The translations under genes were made by a program, and so were the position numbers. The notes under the pieces were generated by a model. The model saw nothing but the letters and a program-made list of their open reading frames with translations. It did not search any database and had not been told where the DNA came from. A stretch of DNA of 64,000 nucleotides from positions 1-64,000 of the forward strand of contig NZ_WHOB01000020.1 of the NCBI RefSeq assembly GCF_013141775.1. Reading direction: 5' to 3'. Origin of the DNA: Paenibacillus phytohabitans (GTDB lineage Bacteria > Bacillota > Bacilli > Paenibacillales > Paenibacillaceae). This document shows, piece by piece, positions 34,552 to 43,497 of the stretch (positions are counted from its first letter, which is position 1; every line of letters begins with the position of its first letter).

Positions 34552-36186
34552 TTAGAACAAGAATCTGTGGGCCAGGCGCTCAATCCGGGACAGCAGCTCC
34601 GGCAGATGAAACGGCTTAATCACGTAATCATCCGCCCCCATTTGCAGGGCATGGATAATATCGCGCTGATCATTGCGGCCCGTCAGCATAATCACCAGAA
34701 TGTTCACTTCAGGGTAGCTGCTGCGGATCTTCTCCAGAACCTCAAGACCGTCGAGGCCGGGCATCACCCCGTCCAGCAGAATAATGTACTTCTCCTCCGG
34801 AACATACCAGTCCGATTTCAGAAAAAGCTCGCCGTCGGCATAACTGTTCACTTTCATTCCGGCGATATTCCCCGGCTCCCAGGAGGCGAAATTGCCTGTA
34901 ATAATTCTGCGGATCAGCGGATCATCATCAACAATAATTACATTGAGTACCGTTTCCCTCTGGCCCGTTAACATTCCCTCGCTGTACAAGGTTGTCTGGT
35001 TTCGTCCGCTATACTTGCTGGAATACAAAGCCTGGTCTGCCTCATCAATTAGTTTATCGGTATCCTGCTGCCGTTCGCTTATCTCTGTAATGCCGCAGGA
35101 GAAGGTAACATGGAAGTTTTCCCGTTTGGCACAGAATTCCCTTGAGGCGAATTTCTCCTGAATCCGTTCAATGACAAGCAGCGCTGAGTCCGCAGAGGTA
35201 TTTGGCATGAACAGGGCGAATTCCTCTCCCCCGTAGCGGCACAGTGTATCCTCCGTACGAATTGAATCTCTGACCAGCTCCGAAAAAGTCTGCAGGACCT
35301 CGTCCCCCACAAGATGACCATACGTATCGTTGACATGCTTAAAGTAATCCAGATCCAGCAGCGCGAGCGAGAACGTCCGGCCCGTCCGTCTGAAGTCCGA
35401 TGAGAGCATCTTCAGGGTCTGATTGAAATATTTCCGGTTAAAAGCACCCGTCAGCTCATCTACAATGATGGACTCCTGCCATTCTTTTTTCAGTTCAAAC
35501 CGGTTCTTGATCAGCACCAGGAACAGGTCGATATCCACCGGCTTCCGGATGTAATCCATCACACCGAGCGAATAGGCATATTTCTGGACTTCCTTGGAGT
35601 GTTCACCGCTGATGATAATGATCGGAATCCGCTCTTTTTTGGCTTTGCCGATAATCTGGTTGAGCACATCAATCCCGCTGCGGTCCGGCAGCAGAATATC
35701 CAGCAGAATTAGATCCGGCTTGGTCTCATAAAAAATCTTAAGTCCGCGTTCAGCAGACAGGGCAATGCTTACATAGTAGGACTGCTTCTCCAGTGACTCG
35801 CGCAAAAAAGCCACCAGCTCCACATCATCGTCAATGACCAGAATTTCGTACTGCTGGTGGGTGCTGCCATGGGACAACGCAATTCCCGGAATCTGGGGAG
35901 GCACTGCACCTGTACTTTCAGGCTCATCAAACAGCTCCAGCAGCGGATATAAATAATCCCCCCACTCGGCTTCCGTCCAGCTTCTATGGTTATCATCCGA
36001 GAAATAGAGCAGAGAGTTGCCGGAGAACGCCTCCACCGCGTCAAGGCCCACTGTACCGGAAGTGCCTTTTAAATTATGCAGAAAGCGATAGATATCCCTT
36101 TCCTCAACTGCCGGCTGCTGCGACCACTTCTGCAAGGTTTGTCTGGTGCGCTGTTCAACCAGCTCTTTATATTTTCTCGTTGTCAT
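34552..36186 (-). CDS. HPt-REC-GGDEF-REC phosphorelay and diguanylate cyclase protein
   Basis: 544 residues. HPt-like domain with His37 in FLHNLKGTSG (1-95), receiver 1 (113-230, acceptor Asp163, Lys215), GGDEF (240-405) with intact GGEEF at 319-323 and RTED at 310-313 as a product-inhibition site, and receiver 2 (415-544, acceptor Asp472). It should receive phosphate from the kinase of the same operon and control c-di-GMP synthesis. Carrying an HPt and two receivers in one chain lets it both pass on and read phosphate. ATG preceded by AAGGAG. First gene of a three-gene operon. Confidence 0.93.
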   Translation of the reverse strand: MTTRKYKELVEQRTRQTLQKWSQQPAVEERDIYRFLHNLKGTSGTVGLDAVEAFSGNSLLYFSDDNHRSWTEAEWGDYLYPLLELFDEPESTGAVPPQIPGIALSHGSTHQQYEILVIDDDVELVAFLRESLEKQSYYVSIALSAERGLKIFYETKPDLILLDILLPDRSGIDVLNQIIGKAKKERIPIIIISGEHSKEVQKYAYSLGVMDYIRKPVDIDLFLVLIKNRFELKKEWQESIIVDELTGAFNRKYFNQTLKMLSSDFRRTGRTFSLALLDLDYFKHVNDTYGHLVGDEVLQTFSELVRDSIRTEDTLCRYGGEEFALFMPNTSADSALLVIERIQEKFASREFCAKRENFHVTFSCGITEISERQQDTDKLIDEADQALYSSKYSGRNQTTLYSEGMLTGQRETVLNVIIVDDDPLIRRIITGNFASWEPGNIAGMKVNSYADGELFLKSDWYVPEEKYIILLDGVMPGLDGLEVLEKIRSSYPEVNILVIMLTGRNDQRDIIHALQMGADDYVIKPFHLPELLSRIERLAHRFLF

Positions 36187-36329
36187 AATAGCTCCTTCAG
36201 TTCGTTCCTTCAGTTCAATAGGTCATTCAAACCTTCAATTAATCATATTTTTAAGGCGGTGTCAATTTTAATCTATTTTTGTCGAATTGCAAGCTCAAAT
36301 CTCTGATCAGCCCTACAAAAAAGCTTTGG

Positions 36330-36358
36330 TTGATAACCTTCTGTTCATTTGACATAAT
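36330..36358 (+). promoter_or_regulatory. Sigma-A-type promoter of the ACT-UPF0210 operon
   Basis: TTGATA (36330-36335), 17-bp spacer, CATAAT (36353-36358), about 75 bp before the ACT-protein start. Confidence 0.7.
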
Positions 36359-36432
36359 AATTGAAACCGTTCATTCCGTTAAAGCGGCAGTGGGCGGAGA
36401 AAACAGAGGAATCTATAATAGGAGGCTTTCAA

Positions 36433-36702
36433 TTGAAGGGGATTATTACGGTACTGGGAAAAGACAAAGTAGGAATTATTGCCAAAGTATGTACATACCT
36501 CGCAGAACACAATCTGAATATTCTGGATATTTCCCAGACGATTGTGCAGGACTATTTCAATATGATGATGATTGTGGACATTTCAGCCCCAAGCAAATCC
36601 TTTGAAGAAATCGCACGGGATCTGCAGCATGTCGGTGAAGACATCGGTGTGGAAATCAAGCTTCAGCATGAAGATATCTTCAATATTATGCACCGGATCT
36701 AG
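36433..36702 (+). CDS. ACT-domain protein (UPF0237)
   Basis: 89-residue protein that is one ACT domain: GIITVLGKDKVGIIAKVCTYL at the start and NILDISQTIVQDYFNMMMIV after. ACT domains bind amino acids or similar effectors and regulate partners. Start is TTG 36433, with GGAGG eight bases upstream; an in-frame ATG at 36361 has no ribosome site. It precedes the UPF0210 gene by 30 bp; the same pair is conserved across Firmicutes, so it probably senses a ligand for that protein. Confidence 0.9.
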   Translation: MKGIITVLGKDKVGIIAKVCTYLAEHNLNILDISQTIVQDYFNMMMIVDISAPSKSFEEIARDLQHVGEDIGVEIKLQHEDIFNIMHRI

Positions 36703-36732
36703 CCGGGCGGCAAAGAGAGGAACAACCATACT

Positions 36733-38091
36733 ATGATCTCAATTGGAGAAGTGCAGGAAACCAATAAAATGATCCGGGAAATGAACCTGGACGTGCGTAC
36801 GATTACCATGGGCATCAGTCTGATGGACTGCGCGCATTCGGATATGAAGATCTTTAACCGCAATGTATATGACAAAATTACCCGTTCCGCCGAGAAGCTC
36901 GTGAAGACGGGTGAGGATCTGGAGCGTCAATTCGGCGTGCCGATCGTGAACAAGCGTATTTCCGTAACTCCGATCTCAATCGCTGCCGGCGCCGTACATA
37001 CCGATACTTATGTTCCTGTAGCACAGATTCTCGACAAGGCGGCCAAGGAGGTTGGCGTCAACTTTATCGGCGGTTACTCCGCACTGGTTCAGAAAGGCTG
37101 CACCAAAGGTGACCGGATTCTGATCGACAGCATCCCGGAAGCGCTGGCGGTGACGGAACGCGTCTGCTCCTCCGTGAATGTCGGCTCCTCGCGCAGCGGC
37201 ATCAACATGGACGCCGTGAAGCTGATGGGCGATATTATCATCCAGACTGCACAGCGCACCAAAGACCGCGATTCCATCGGCTGCGCCAAGCTGGTCGTCT
37301 TCTGCAACGCCGTTGAGGATAATCCGTTCATGGCTGGAGCCTTCCACGGTGTCGGCGAACGGGAATGTGTCATTAATGTAGGCGTCAGCGGTCCCGGCGT
37401 AATCAAGCGGGCGCTGGAAGAGGTGAAGGGACAGGACTTCGAAACGCTGTGCGAGACCATTAAGCGTACCGCCTTCAAGGTTACCCGTGTCGGGCAGCTC
37501 GTTGCCCAGGAAGCCTCCAAGCGGCTGAATGTGCCCTTCGGCATCATCGATCTGTCGCTAGCCCCTACACCTGAAATCGGTGACTCCATCGCCGAGATCT
37601 TCCAGGTCATGGGTCTTGAAGAAGCAGGCGCTCCCGGCACCACAGCTGCGCTGGCTATTCTTAACGATAATGTCAAAAAAGGCGGGGTCATGGCCTCCTC
37701 CTATGTCGGCGGCTTAAGCGGCGCGTTCATCCCGGTCAGTGAAGACCACGGCATGATCCAGGCTGTTCAGCGCGGTGCACTGACGCTGGAGAAGCTCGAA
37801 GCAATGACTTGCGTGTGCTCCGTCGGTCTCGACATGATTGCCATTCCGGGCAGCACCAGCAAGGAGACCATCTCAGGTATCATCGCCGATGAAGCGGCGA
37901 TCGGCATGGTCAATAACAAGACAACCGCGGTCCGCGTCATTCCGGTTATCGGCAAGGAAGTCGGCGAAATGGTTGAGTTCGGCGGCCTGCTGGGTTATGC
38001 ACCGGTCATGGCGGTCAACCCGTTCAATTGTGCCGGATTTGTTAACCGCGGCGGACGTATCCCTGCTCCGATCCACAGCTTCAAGAACTAG
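36733..38091 (+). CDS. UPF0210 (PFL/DUF711) family protein
   Basis: 452 residues, normal for the family, which is related in fold to pyruvate formate-lyase-like barrels. Typical runs are [50 protein letters not shown] and [13 protein letters not shown]. The reaction is not known. Overlaps nothing; preceded by AGAGAGG. Co-transcribed with the ACT protein. Confidence 0.9.
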   Translation: MISIGEVQETNKMIREMNLDVRTITMGISLMDCAHSDMKIFNRNVYDKITRSAEKLVKTGEDLERQFGVPIVNKRISVTPISIAAGAVHTDTYVPVAQILDKAAKEVGVNFIGGYSALVQKGCTKGDRILIDSIPEALAVTERVCSSVNVGSSRSGINMDAVKLMGDIIIQTAQRTKDRDSIGCAKLVVFCNAVEDNPFMAGAFHGVGERECVINVGVSGPGVIKRALEEVKGQDFETLCETIKRTAFKVTRVGQLVAQEASKRLNVPFGIIDLSLAPTPEIGDSIAEIFQVMGLEEAGAPGTTAALAILNDNVKKGGVMASSYVGGLSGAFIPVSEDHGMIQAVQRGALTLEKLEAMTCVCSVGLDMIAIPGSTSKETISGIIADEAAIGMVNNKTTAVRVIPVIGKEVGEMVEFGGLLGYAPVMAVNPFNCAGFVNRGGRIPAPIHSFKN

Positions 38092-38150
38092 GCCATCCTG
38101 ATACAGACAGGATGGCCGGTTGAGCACCGCCCTTAAGAACTTAAGAACAT

Positions 38151-38194
38151 AAAGACCCGTTACCTCTCCCGGCAGGGATGGATAGCGGGTCTTT
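38151..38194. terminator. Bidirectional terminator
   Basis: AAAGACCCG (38151-38159) pairs with CGGGTCTTT (38186-38194) with A and T runs outside. A second GGCCATCCTG/CAGGATGGCC hairpin without a T-run starts at 38092. Confidence 0.75.
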
Positions 38195-38210
38195 ATGTTA
38201 TGCCCCGGGA

Positions 38211-39173
38211 TTAACTCCGCGGCGTCTCGGGATGAACTGTAATACGGCTCATTTTGGCCGGGTCCATCATTAGGTAGATGTTCTGGATCTGCTCGCCGCT
38301 CCGGTCGGGAATCAGACAGATCACTCCTTTGATCTCACCCCGATGGGTGAAGATCAGGCCTGGCTCACCATTGACGATTCCATAATGCTGCTCCCATTCC
38401 CGCAGATAATGCATCACCCTGCGTGAGGTCAGCAGCGCCAGCACGCCTTTGCGGCCGGTCATCGGCCGGAGAATTGTATGCACTTCCTGTCCGCCGCCGT
38501 CAGCAACCAGCACAGGATGTTCCCCCAGCAGCTTCAGCATGCCGCCGACATCATAAGAGGTGAACGCGGCAGTGAAGCGCCGCAGCAGATTCTCTTTGAC
38601 AGCTCCGTAACCGGGAGAAGGAGAAGGCGATGTAGCCGCACGCTCCGCCTGCAGTGTGCGCTTGGCCCGGCTGAAGATTTGCCGGCAGTTGCTCTCCGTC
38701 TTGCCTACCATCCCGGCAATTTCCTCGTAGTCGTACTGGAATGCCTCACGCAGCACAAATACGGCCCGCTCCGTTGGCGCCAGACGTTCCAGCAGCACCA
38801 GAAAAGCATACGATAGGCTATCCTTCCGCTCTGCCTCCGCTTCCGGACCATCATACCCTGTGCTGACCGGCTCCGGCAGCCACTCTCCGATATAGGTCTC
38901 TCTCCGGCTCCGCGCAGAATTCAGCATATTCAGGCAGCGGTTGGTTACGCCCTTGGCTACATAGGCTTTGATATTCTGGATACCGCTCCGGTCCCGGCGC
39001 TGGAGCTCAGCAAACGTATCCTGAACAGCATCCTCCGCATCCGCAACCACACCTAACATCCGGTAGGCAATGGAGAATGCATAGCCTTTATAGTTCTGAT
39101 ACAGCTCCTCCATACCTAAACTCCCTGCAGACGGACTCTCAGCCTCTATGCCTTCTTTATCCCGGACCTCCAC
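38211..39173 (-). CDS. ECF sigma factor with SnoaL-like tail (SigJ type)
   Basis: 320 residues. Sigma region 2 (YKGYAFSIAYRMLGVVADAEDAVQDTF) and region 4 (LAPTERAVFVLREAFQYDYEEIAGMV) are typical of ECF41/SigJ factors, whose extra C-terminal NTF2/SnoaL-like domain (about 200-320) replaces a separate anti-sigma factor. GTG 39173 is chosen since GGAGGGG lies just upstream; a GTG six codons earlier overlaps it. It follows an AhpD-like gene by 42 bp, the classical ECF41 partnership with a carboxymuconolactone decarboxylase-family protein. Confidence 0.9.
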   Translation of the reverse strand: MEVRDKEGIEAESPSAGSLGMEELYQNYKGYAFSIAYRMLGVVADAEDAVQDTFAELQRRDRSGIQNIKAYVAKGVTNRCLNMLNSARSRRETYIGEWLPEPVSTGYDGPEAEAERKDSLSYAFLVLLERLAPTERAVFVLREAFQYDYEEIAGMVGKTESNCRQIFSRAKRTLQAERAATSPSPSPGYGAVKENLLRRFTAAFTSYDVGGMLKLLGEHPVLVADGGGQEVHTILRPMTGRKGVLALLTSRRVMHYLREWEQHYGIVNGEPGLIFTHRGEIKGVICLIPDRSGEQIQNIYLMMDPAKMSRITVHPETPRS

Positions 39174-39215
39174 GCGCTGCCCCTCCTTCACCCTTACGGC
39201 TATCTTAATTCAAGC

Positions 39216-39662
39216 TCAGTTGTAGCATCCGGGGAACATCCCCGTGGTAATGGCAATCCGGTTCCAGCTGTTGATCGTATTGATCGCCATAATCCAGTCT
39301 ACCATTTCCTCTTCGCTGAAATGCTCCAGCACCTTGTGATACAGCTCCTGCGGAACACCTGCCTGGCTGATCAGGGTTACATGCTCGGCGAATTCCAGCA
39401 GCACCCGTTCTTTATCAGTGAATATCGGCGCTTCACGCCAGACACTCAGCAGCAGAATATGATCGGCATAGTTGCCCAGCTTCATCAGATCCTTGGCATG
39501 CATATCCAGACAGAACGCACAGCCGTTGATTTGGGAGACCCGTATTTTGACCAGTTCATACAGTACTTTATCCTTGCTGCGGCTTCCTGCATGCTGCTCC
39601 AGTGTCATCATTGCCCGGAAAGCCGGCGCGTTAACCTCACGATAATTCATTCTCAGACTCAT
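39216..39662 (-). CDS. Carboxymuconolactone decarboxylase/AhpD-like protein
   Basis: 148 residues with the CxxC-His motif of the AhpD fold: Cys48, Cys51 and His55 (NGCAFCLDMH). Such proteins act as thiol-dependent peroxidase partners. ATG 39662 has GGAGG nine bases upstream. It is the usual companion and target of ECF41/SigJ sigma factors, and here lies just before that gene. The palindrome TCTACA-N4-TGTAGA upstream may be part of its control. Confidence 0.9.
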   Translation of the reverse strand: MSLRMNYREVNAPAFRAMMTLEQHAGSRSKDKVLYELVKIRVSQINGCAFCLDMHAKDLMKLGNYADHILLLSVWREAPIFTDKERVLLEFAEHVTLISQAGVPQELYHKVLEHFSEEEMVDWIMAINTINSWNRIAITTGMFPGCYN

Positions 39663-39684
39663 GTCCAATCGCCTCCATTAATGT

Positions 39685-39700
39685 TCTACATTACTGTAGA
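39685..39700. promoter_or_regulatory. Palindrome TCTACA-N4-TGTAGA before the AhpD-like gene
   Basis: Perfect 6+6 inverted repeat (39685-39690 and 39695-39700) 23 bp before the ATG. Could be an operator or part of an ECF promoter; not matched to a known motif. Confidence 0.4.
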
Positions 39701-39719
39701 CAAGATGGGGCTGTGGTTT

Positions 39720-39965
39720 GTGACAGGATAGACAAAACTTATTAACTCGGATTTATAAACAAAATTAGGCGTACGATTAAAGTTAGCTCTCGGGTGGACG
39801 CTCCGTGAACAGAACGTTGTTACAATCGCTGTTGTCCCCAGATTTAATTTATTCTCCTTAGCGGTCAAAATCCGGGGACAAAGGCGACCGCTGCCGCTTT
39901 TCCGCGGGTCATTCTGTCCTCTCCGCTGTTTAAGCGGGAAAATTCCGTAAAGTGATTTAGTTCGT
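39720..39965. other. Gene-free stretch with overlapping inverted repeats
   Basis: No gene seen. TTGTCCCC (39832-39839) can pair with GGGGACAA (39874-39881), and AGCGGTC (39860-39866) with GACCGCT (39886-39892); the two stems exclude each other. The right arm resembles sequence around 57652 and 57805 (aaatcc-GGTGACAAAGGC type), so this is probably another dispersed repeat family. Confidence 0.5.
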
Positions 39966-41420
39966 TTAAGCGCTCAATCTCTTAGCCCTGCGGGACGAGA
40001 ACAGCCGCCAGCCGGTCAGCAACGCCGATAACAGGCAAATGCTGGACGAGGTCATGAACACAACATGCATCCCCGAGAGGAAAATGTCCGGTCGTCCTTC
40101 GATCAGTCCGGTCACCCGGTAGCCTGCCCTGCTGCTCATCACGTTGAACAGTATGGACGTAGCAACAGTGATTCCCACAACCATCCCTACATTGCGGACC
40201 AGCGAATTCACACTGCCTGCGGAGCCAAGCTGGGTACGCGGCACGGTCGACATCACCAGTGAATTATTCGGCGAGCCGAACAATCCGCTGCCAATTCCGA
40301 GCATGGCAATCCATACACCGACCAGCAGAACCGGACTGCCTTCATGCAGCCGGGCCAGCCCGAACTGGGCAATGACCATAACAATCAGCCCGGCAAAGGT
40401 CAGCAGCTCTGAACCAATCTTATCGGACAACGCCCCGCTAAGCGGCGCGACAATAACCATCGAGATCGGAAAGAGCATCAGCAGGAAGCCTGCACTGAAG
40501 GGTGACATATTCAGCATATTCTGCGCATAGAACGGCGCAATAATGTTGAAGCAGAAGTTGGAGACAAATACCAGAAAAGCACAGAAAATACTCAGCGAGA
40601 ACAGCGGATTCTTAAACAGCGACAGCTGGAGCAGCGGTTGCTTGCGGCGCAGCTCTACCATCAGAAAAGCAATAAAGGTTATAGCAGCCGCGATCAGGGA
40701 GGCCAGAATCCGGTTATCCCTGTACCCAAGCTGCTGGCCAAGCAGCAGACCGGCGAATAAAGTAACAATAAAGACAGCAAACAGCATGCTGCCGGGAAGA
40801 TCGATTCTGGACTTCACCCGGACCAGATCCTTCGGCAGCACCTTCCAGCCGAGCACAATCGCAATCAGTCCAATCGGAACATTTACCCAGAAAATATATT
40901 CCCAGCCCATAGTGGAAACAATGATCCCCCCGAGACTGGGTCCGGCTATACTGCCCAGTGACACGAAGGTCCCGATCAGTCCCAATGCCTTGCCCCGTTC
41001 GGTGGACGGGAAAATATCCGTAACAATCCCCTGGCTGTTCGCCATAGTCATCGAAGCTCCGACCGCCTGAACCACGCGCGCCGCAATCAGCAGCGGCAGA
41101 CTGTGGCTTAGACCGCAGAACAGGGAGCCGGCGGTGAATATAATCATGCCTAATTTAAAAATCCTGATCTTCCCGGCAATATCGCCAAGCTTCCCGAAGA
41201 ACAGGATGACAGTGCAGATGGCCATCAAATATCCGGTAGTCACCCATTCTACTTGAGCAACCGGCAGCTGCAGCTCCTTCACCAGCACCGGCAGCGCAAT
41301 ATTCACAATACTTCCGTCCAGTGTAGACATAAATGTAAATAAATTCAGGACGATTAGAATAATCCAGCGTTTCCTCTGAATCACTGCATCCTCCTGGTAT
41401 GTAGCACCTATACTGCTCAT
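39966..41420 (-). CDS. MFS drug transporter, DHA2 (EmrB/QacA) type
   Basis: 484 residues, about 14 membrane segments, a proton-driven exporter. Motif C-like ASMTMANSQGIVTDIF, motif A GKLGDIAGKIRIF and the early DGSIVNIALPVL are typical of the 14-span DHA2 group. ATG 41420 is chosen since AGAGGGTG lies seven bases upstream; the frame stays open to 41603 into the divergent regulator's region. Divergent from a MarR gene with two matching palindromes in between, so it is probably the regulator's target. Confidence 0.92.
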   Translation of the reverse strand: MSSIGATYQEDAVIQRKRWIILIVLNLFTFMSTLDGSIVNIALPVLVKELQLPVAQVEWVTTGYLMAICTVILFFGKLGDIAGKIRIFKLGMIIFTAGSLFCGLSHSLPLLIAARVVQAVGASMTMANSQGIVTDIFPSTERGKALGLIGTFVSLGSIAGPSLGGIIVSTMGWEYIFWVNVPIGLIAIVLGWKVLPKDLVRVKSRIDLPGSMLFAVFIVTLFAGLLLGQQLGYRDNRILASLIAAAITFIAFLMVELRRKQPLLQLSLFKNPLFSLSIFCAFLVFVSNFCFNIIAPFYAQNMLNMSPFSAGFLLMLFPISMVIVAPLSGALSDKIGSELLTFAGLIVMVIAQFGLARLHEGSPVLLVGVWIAMLGIGSGLFGSPNNSLVMSTVPRTQLGSAGSVNSLVRNVGMVVGITVATSILFNVMSSRAGYRVTGLIEGRPDIFLSGMHVVFMTSSSICLLSALLTGWRLFSSRRAKRLSA

Positions 41421-41439
41421 CTGCAAACACCCTCTTGCG

Positions 41440-41468
41440 TCATATTTCAAAACTAGTTGCATGCGCAA
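41440..41468 (-). promoter_or_regulatory. Candidate promoter of the MFS exporter gene
   Basis: On the minus strand TTGCGC (41468-41463) is followed after 17-18 bp by ATATGA/TATGAC (41445-41439). The -35 box lies inside the left MarR palindrome. Confidence 0.5.
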
Positions 41469-41469
41469 C
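41456..41469. promoter_or_regulatory. MarR operator candidate 1
   Basis: Palindrome GTTGCATGCGCAAC (arms GTTGC/GCAAC), 36 bp before the MFS start. Matches the second site 45 bp away. Confidence 0.75.
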
Positions 41470-41500
41470 AAAACAGCCAATCCCAGTGTACTGCAAATTA

Positions 41501-41514
41501 GTTGCGCACGCAAC
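41501..41514. promoter_or_regulatory. MarR operator candidate 2
   Basis: Palindrome GTTGCGCACGCAAC (arms GTTGCG/CGCAAC). It covers the -35 box of the plus-strand MarR promoter. Confidence 0.75.
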
Positions 41515-41530
41515 CATATTGTTGTAGTAT
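41502..41530 (+). promoter_or_regulatory. Promoter of the MarR gene
   Basis: TTGCGC (41502-41507), 17-bp spacer, TAGTAT (41525-41530), about 64 bp before the start codon. Confidence 0.65.
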
Positions 41531-41593
41531 TTGAGTCAGACGATATTTCAGTTATCCGGAAGACGTCATTATCCCCTGAAGAGGTGTCCGCCT

Positions 41594-42037
41594 GTGACTT
41601 CAAACAAAGAACCGATTGGCAAGCTGATCTCCCATCTGCACCGCCAGAATCAAAAAATCCTGGCCAAAGAGCTGTTGCCCTATGGTATCGGCAGCGGAGG
41701 GCAGCATAGCTTTCTTAAGCTGATTCTGAGCCACCCGGGGATCACACAGGATCAGATGACCTGTGAAATAAAATGTGATAAAGCCACCACCGCCCGCTCC
41801 GTGAAACATCTGGAGGCCTCGGGATATATCGAACGCCGGACCGATCCCAGGGACCGCCGCTCCTCCCTGCTGTACCCGACGGCCAAAGCGCTTGAATTCG
41901 CCCCAGTATTCCAGTCACTGTTAAATGATTTCAACCGCAAGCTGTCTGCAGGCCTGACCAGTGAAGAAATTGACACTCTCATTACTTTGCTCCATAAGGT
42001 CACGCGGAATTCAGATCAGCTGAACGGGCAGAATTGA
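41594..42037 (+). CDS. MarR-family transcriptional regulator
   Basis: 147-residue dimeric winged-helix repressor. The recognition region TQDQMTCEIKCDKATTARSV and wing IERRTDPRDRRSSLLYPT are characteristic. GTG 41594 lies eight bases past GAGGTG. Divergent from the DHA2 exporter; the two GTTGC...GCAAC palindromes sit on both -35 boxes, so it likely represses both genes until a ligand binds. Confidence 0.92.
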   Translation: MTSNKEPIGKLISHLHRQNQKILAKELLPYGIGSGGQHSFLKLILSHPGITQDQMTCEIKCDKATTARSVKHLEASGYIERRTDPRDRRSSLLYPTAKALEFAPVFQSLLNDFNRKLSAGLTSEEIDTLITLLHKVTRNSDQLNGQN

Positions 42038-42101
42038 CAGAAGCTTCTCCAGCGGCTGTGCAAGTTATCCAGCTCAGATTAAATAGGATGTTAAAATCCG
42101 T

Positions 42102-42154
42102 AAAACACAGCAGAGCAACGGTTCTCCCGTCTTCCAGGGAGCCGCTGCTCTGCT
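42102..42154. terminator. Terminator between the MarR and DUF1796 genes
   Basis: Long stem (42109-42121 with 42142-42154, arms AGCAGAGCAACGG and CCGCTGCTCTGCT). On the minus strand it is followed by GTGTTTTACGG. Confidence 0.7.
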
Positions 42155-42185
42155 GTTCGCTTATATTATAGTCTGCTTATAATCC

Positions 42186-42830
42186 CTACAGCAGATATAT
42201 ACCGTCCAGAATATAATCCCAGCTCTCCGCATCCCCCGCACGGTTCGGAATTCCCAGAGACGCAATACCGGGCAGCGGCCAGTCACGGTCAAGCACGGAC
42301 TCCAGTCCATCGACACCGTTTACAATCAGAATATGGAAATCCCCGCCGGTTAAGGTGCGCAGCACAGTCTGAAGCTCACAGGCTTCCTCATACGTGCTCC
42401 CCCAGCGGATAAACAGCGCCTTCCGGCTCATCAGCAGGGTGTCCAGCAGGCGCTGGGAACGCATGTTAATTTTTTGCTTGAAATCCGGGTAGACGTGGCT
42501 CCACTCCAGCCCCTCCAGTACCGGAAAGTCATGCACTGAAATTACATTATAATAAAAGTCCTTCACAAAATAGGATTTGACCGGCTGGACGACTTCATTG
42601 TCCACAAACACATCATTGCCATCGATCACACCCATATTCGGGAGCTCCATATACCCCGAGAAACGCTGGCCCAGCAGCCGGTTCACATCCGTAAGCGATA
42701 ACGACACCACCCAGTCCAGCGGCGATGAAAATACCCGGAGGCCTCTGCGGCGCAAATGGGCTGCAGGCTCGCATGAGCTTCCCAGACTGACAATGCAATC
42801 ATATCCTCCCCTGATTTCCTCAAATTTCAT
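42186..42830 (-). CDS. DUF1796 putative cysteine peptidase
   Basis: 214 residues of the DUF1796 family, predicted papain-like. The nucleophile candidate is Cys20 in SLGSSCEPAAHLRRRGLR, followed by SPLDWVV and a later VHDFP with His. Function is unproven; members often occur beside polysaccharide or spore genes. ATG preceded by AGAGGTG. Monocistronic. Confidence 0.8.
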   Translation of the reverse strand: MKFEEIRGGYDCIVSLGSSCEPAAHLRRRGLRVFSSPLDWVVSLSLTDVNRLLGQRFSGYMELPNMGVIDGNDVFVDNEVVQPVKSYFVKDFYYNVISVHDFPVLEGLEWSHVYPDFKQKINMRSQRLLDTLLMSRKALFIRWGSTYEEACELQTVLRTLTGGDFHILIVNGVDGLESVLDRDWPLPGIASLGIPNRAGDAESWDYILDGIYLL

Positions 42831-42909
42831 CCGCGCTCACCTCTCACCCTTATTTCTATATTAAATGCCGCCGGTAATTGAAATGTTTGGATCATAGATG
42901 AGGAATGTT

Positions 42910-42938
42910 TTGCAGAGTCTGGTGAAACAGGTTAGAAT
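42910..42938 (+). promoter_or_regulatory. Sigma-A-type promoter of the YbaK-MFS operon
   Basis: TTGCAG (42910-42915), 17-bp spacer, TAGAAT (42933-42938), 48 bp before the YbaK-like start. Confidence 0.7.
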
Positions 42939-42985
42939 GTAATCCAATATGAAAACCATGTAATTTCAGAAAGGATGCCAAGATC

Positions 42986-43495
42986 ATGCCGATTGCCAAT
43001 GTTAAAGAACATTTTCGTAAATTCTCCCGCGAGCAGGATGTACAGGAGTTTGCTGCCTCCAGCGCTACTGTAGAGATGGCAGCCGCTGTGATTGGCGTCA
43101 TTCCGGCAAGAATTGCCAAAACCCTCTCCTTCCGCGGTGCACAGGAAGATGCCATACTCATCGTTGCGGCTGGAGATGCCAAAATTGACAACAAGAAATT
43201 CCGCGAGACCTTCGGGTTCAAGGCACGGATGCTAAGTCCGGATGAAGTCCTGGAACAGACCGGACATGAGATCGGCGGGGTTTGTCCCTTCGGGCTGGCC
43301 CGTCCGCTGGATGTATATCTGGATGAGTCCATGAAGCGGTTCAGCACGCTTTTCCCGGCCTGCGGGAGCACCAATTCCGCCATTGAACTAACCTGCGCTG
43401 AACTTGCCGAGTACTCCGGAAGCCGGGCCTGGGTCGATGTCTGCAAAGGCTGGAAGGAAGAACCTACAACATTTCAGATCGGAGACAACACCTGA
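42986..43495 (+). CDS. YbaK/aminoacyl-tRNA deacylase-family protein
   Basis: 169 residues of the YbaK/ProX fold. It should hydrolyse mischarged tRNA (Cys-tRNAPro or similar). Lys45 in ARIAKTLSF matches the catalytic Lys of the family, and GHEIGGVCPFGL is the characteristic glycine-rich loop. The MFS gene starts 2 bp after its stop, so they form an operon, although no functional link is evident. Confidence 0.9.
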   Translation: MPIANVKEHFRKFSREQDVQEFAASSATVEMAAAVIGVIPARIAKTLSFRGAQEDAILIVAAGDAKIDNKKFRETFGFKARMLSPDEVLEQTGHEIGGVCPFGLARPLDVYLDESMKRFSTLFPACGSTNSAIELTCAELAEYSGSRAWVDVCKGWKEEPTTFQIGDNT

Positions 43496-43497
43496 TT

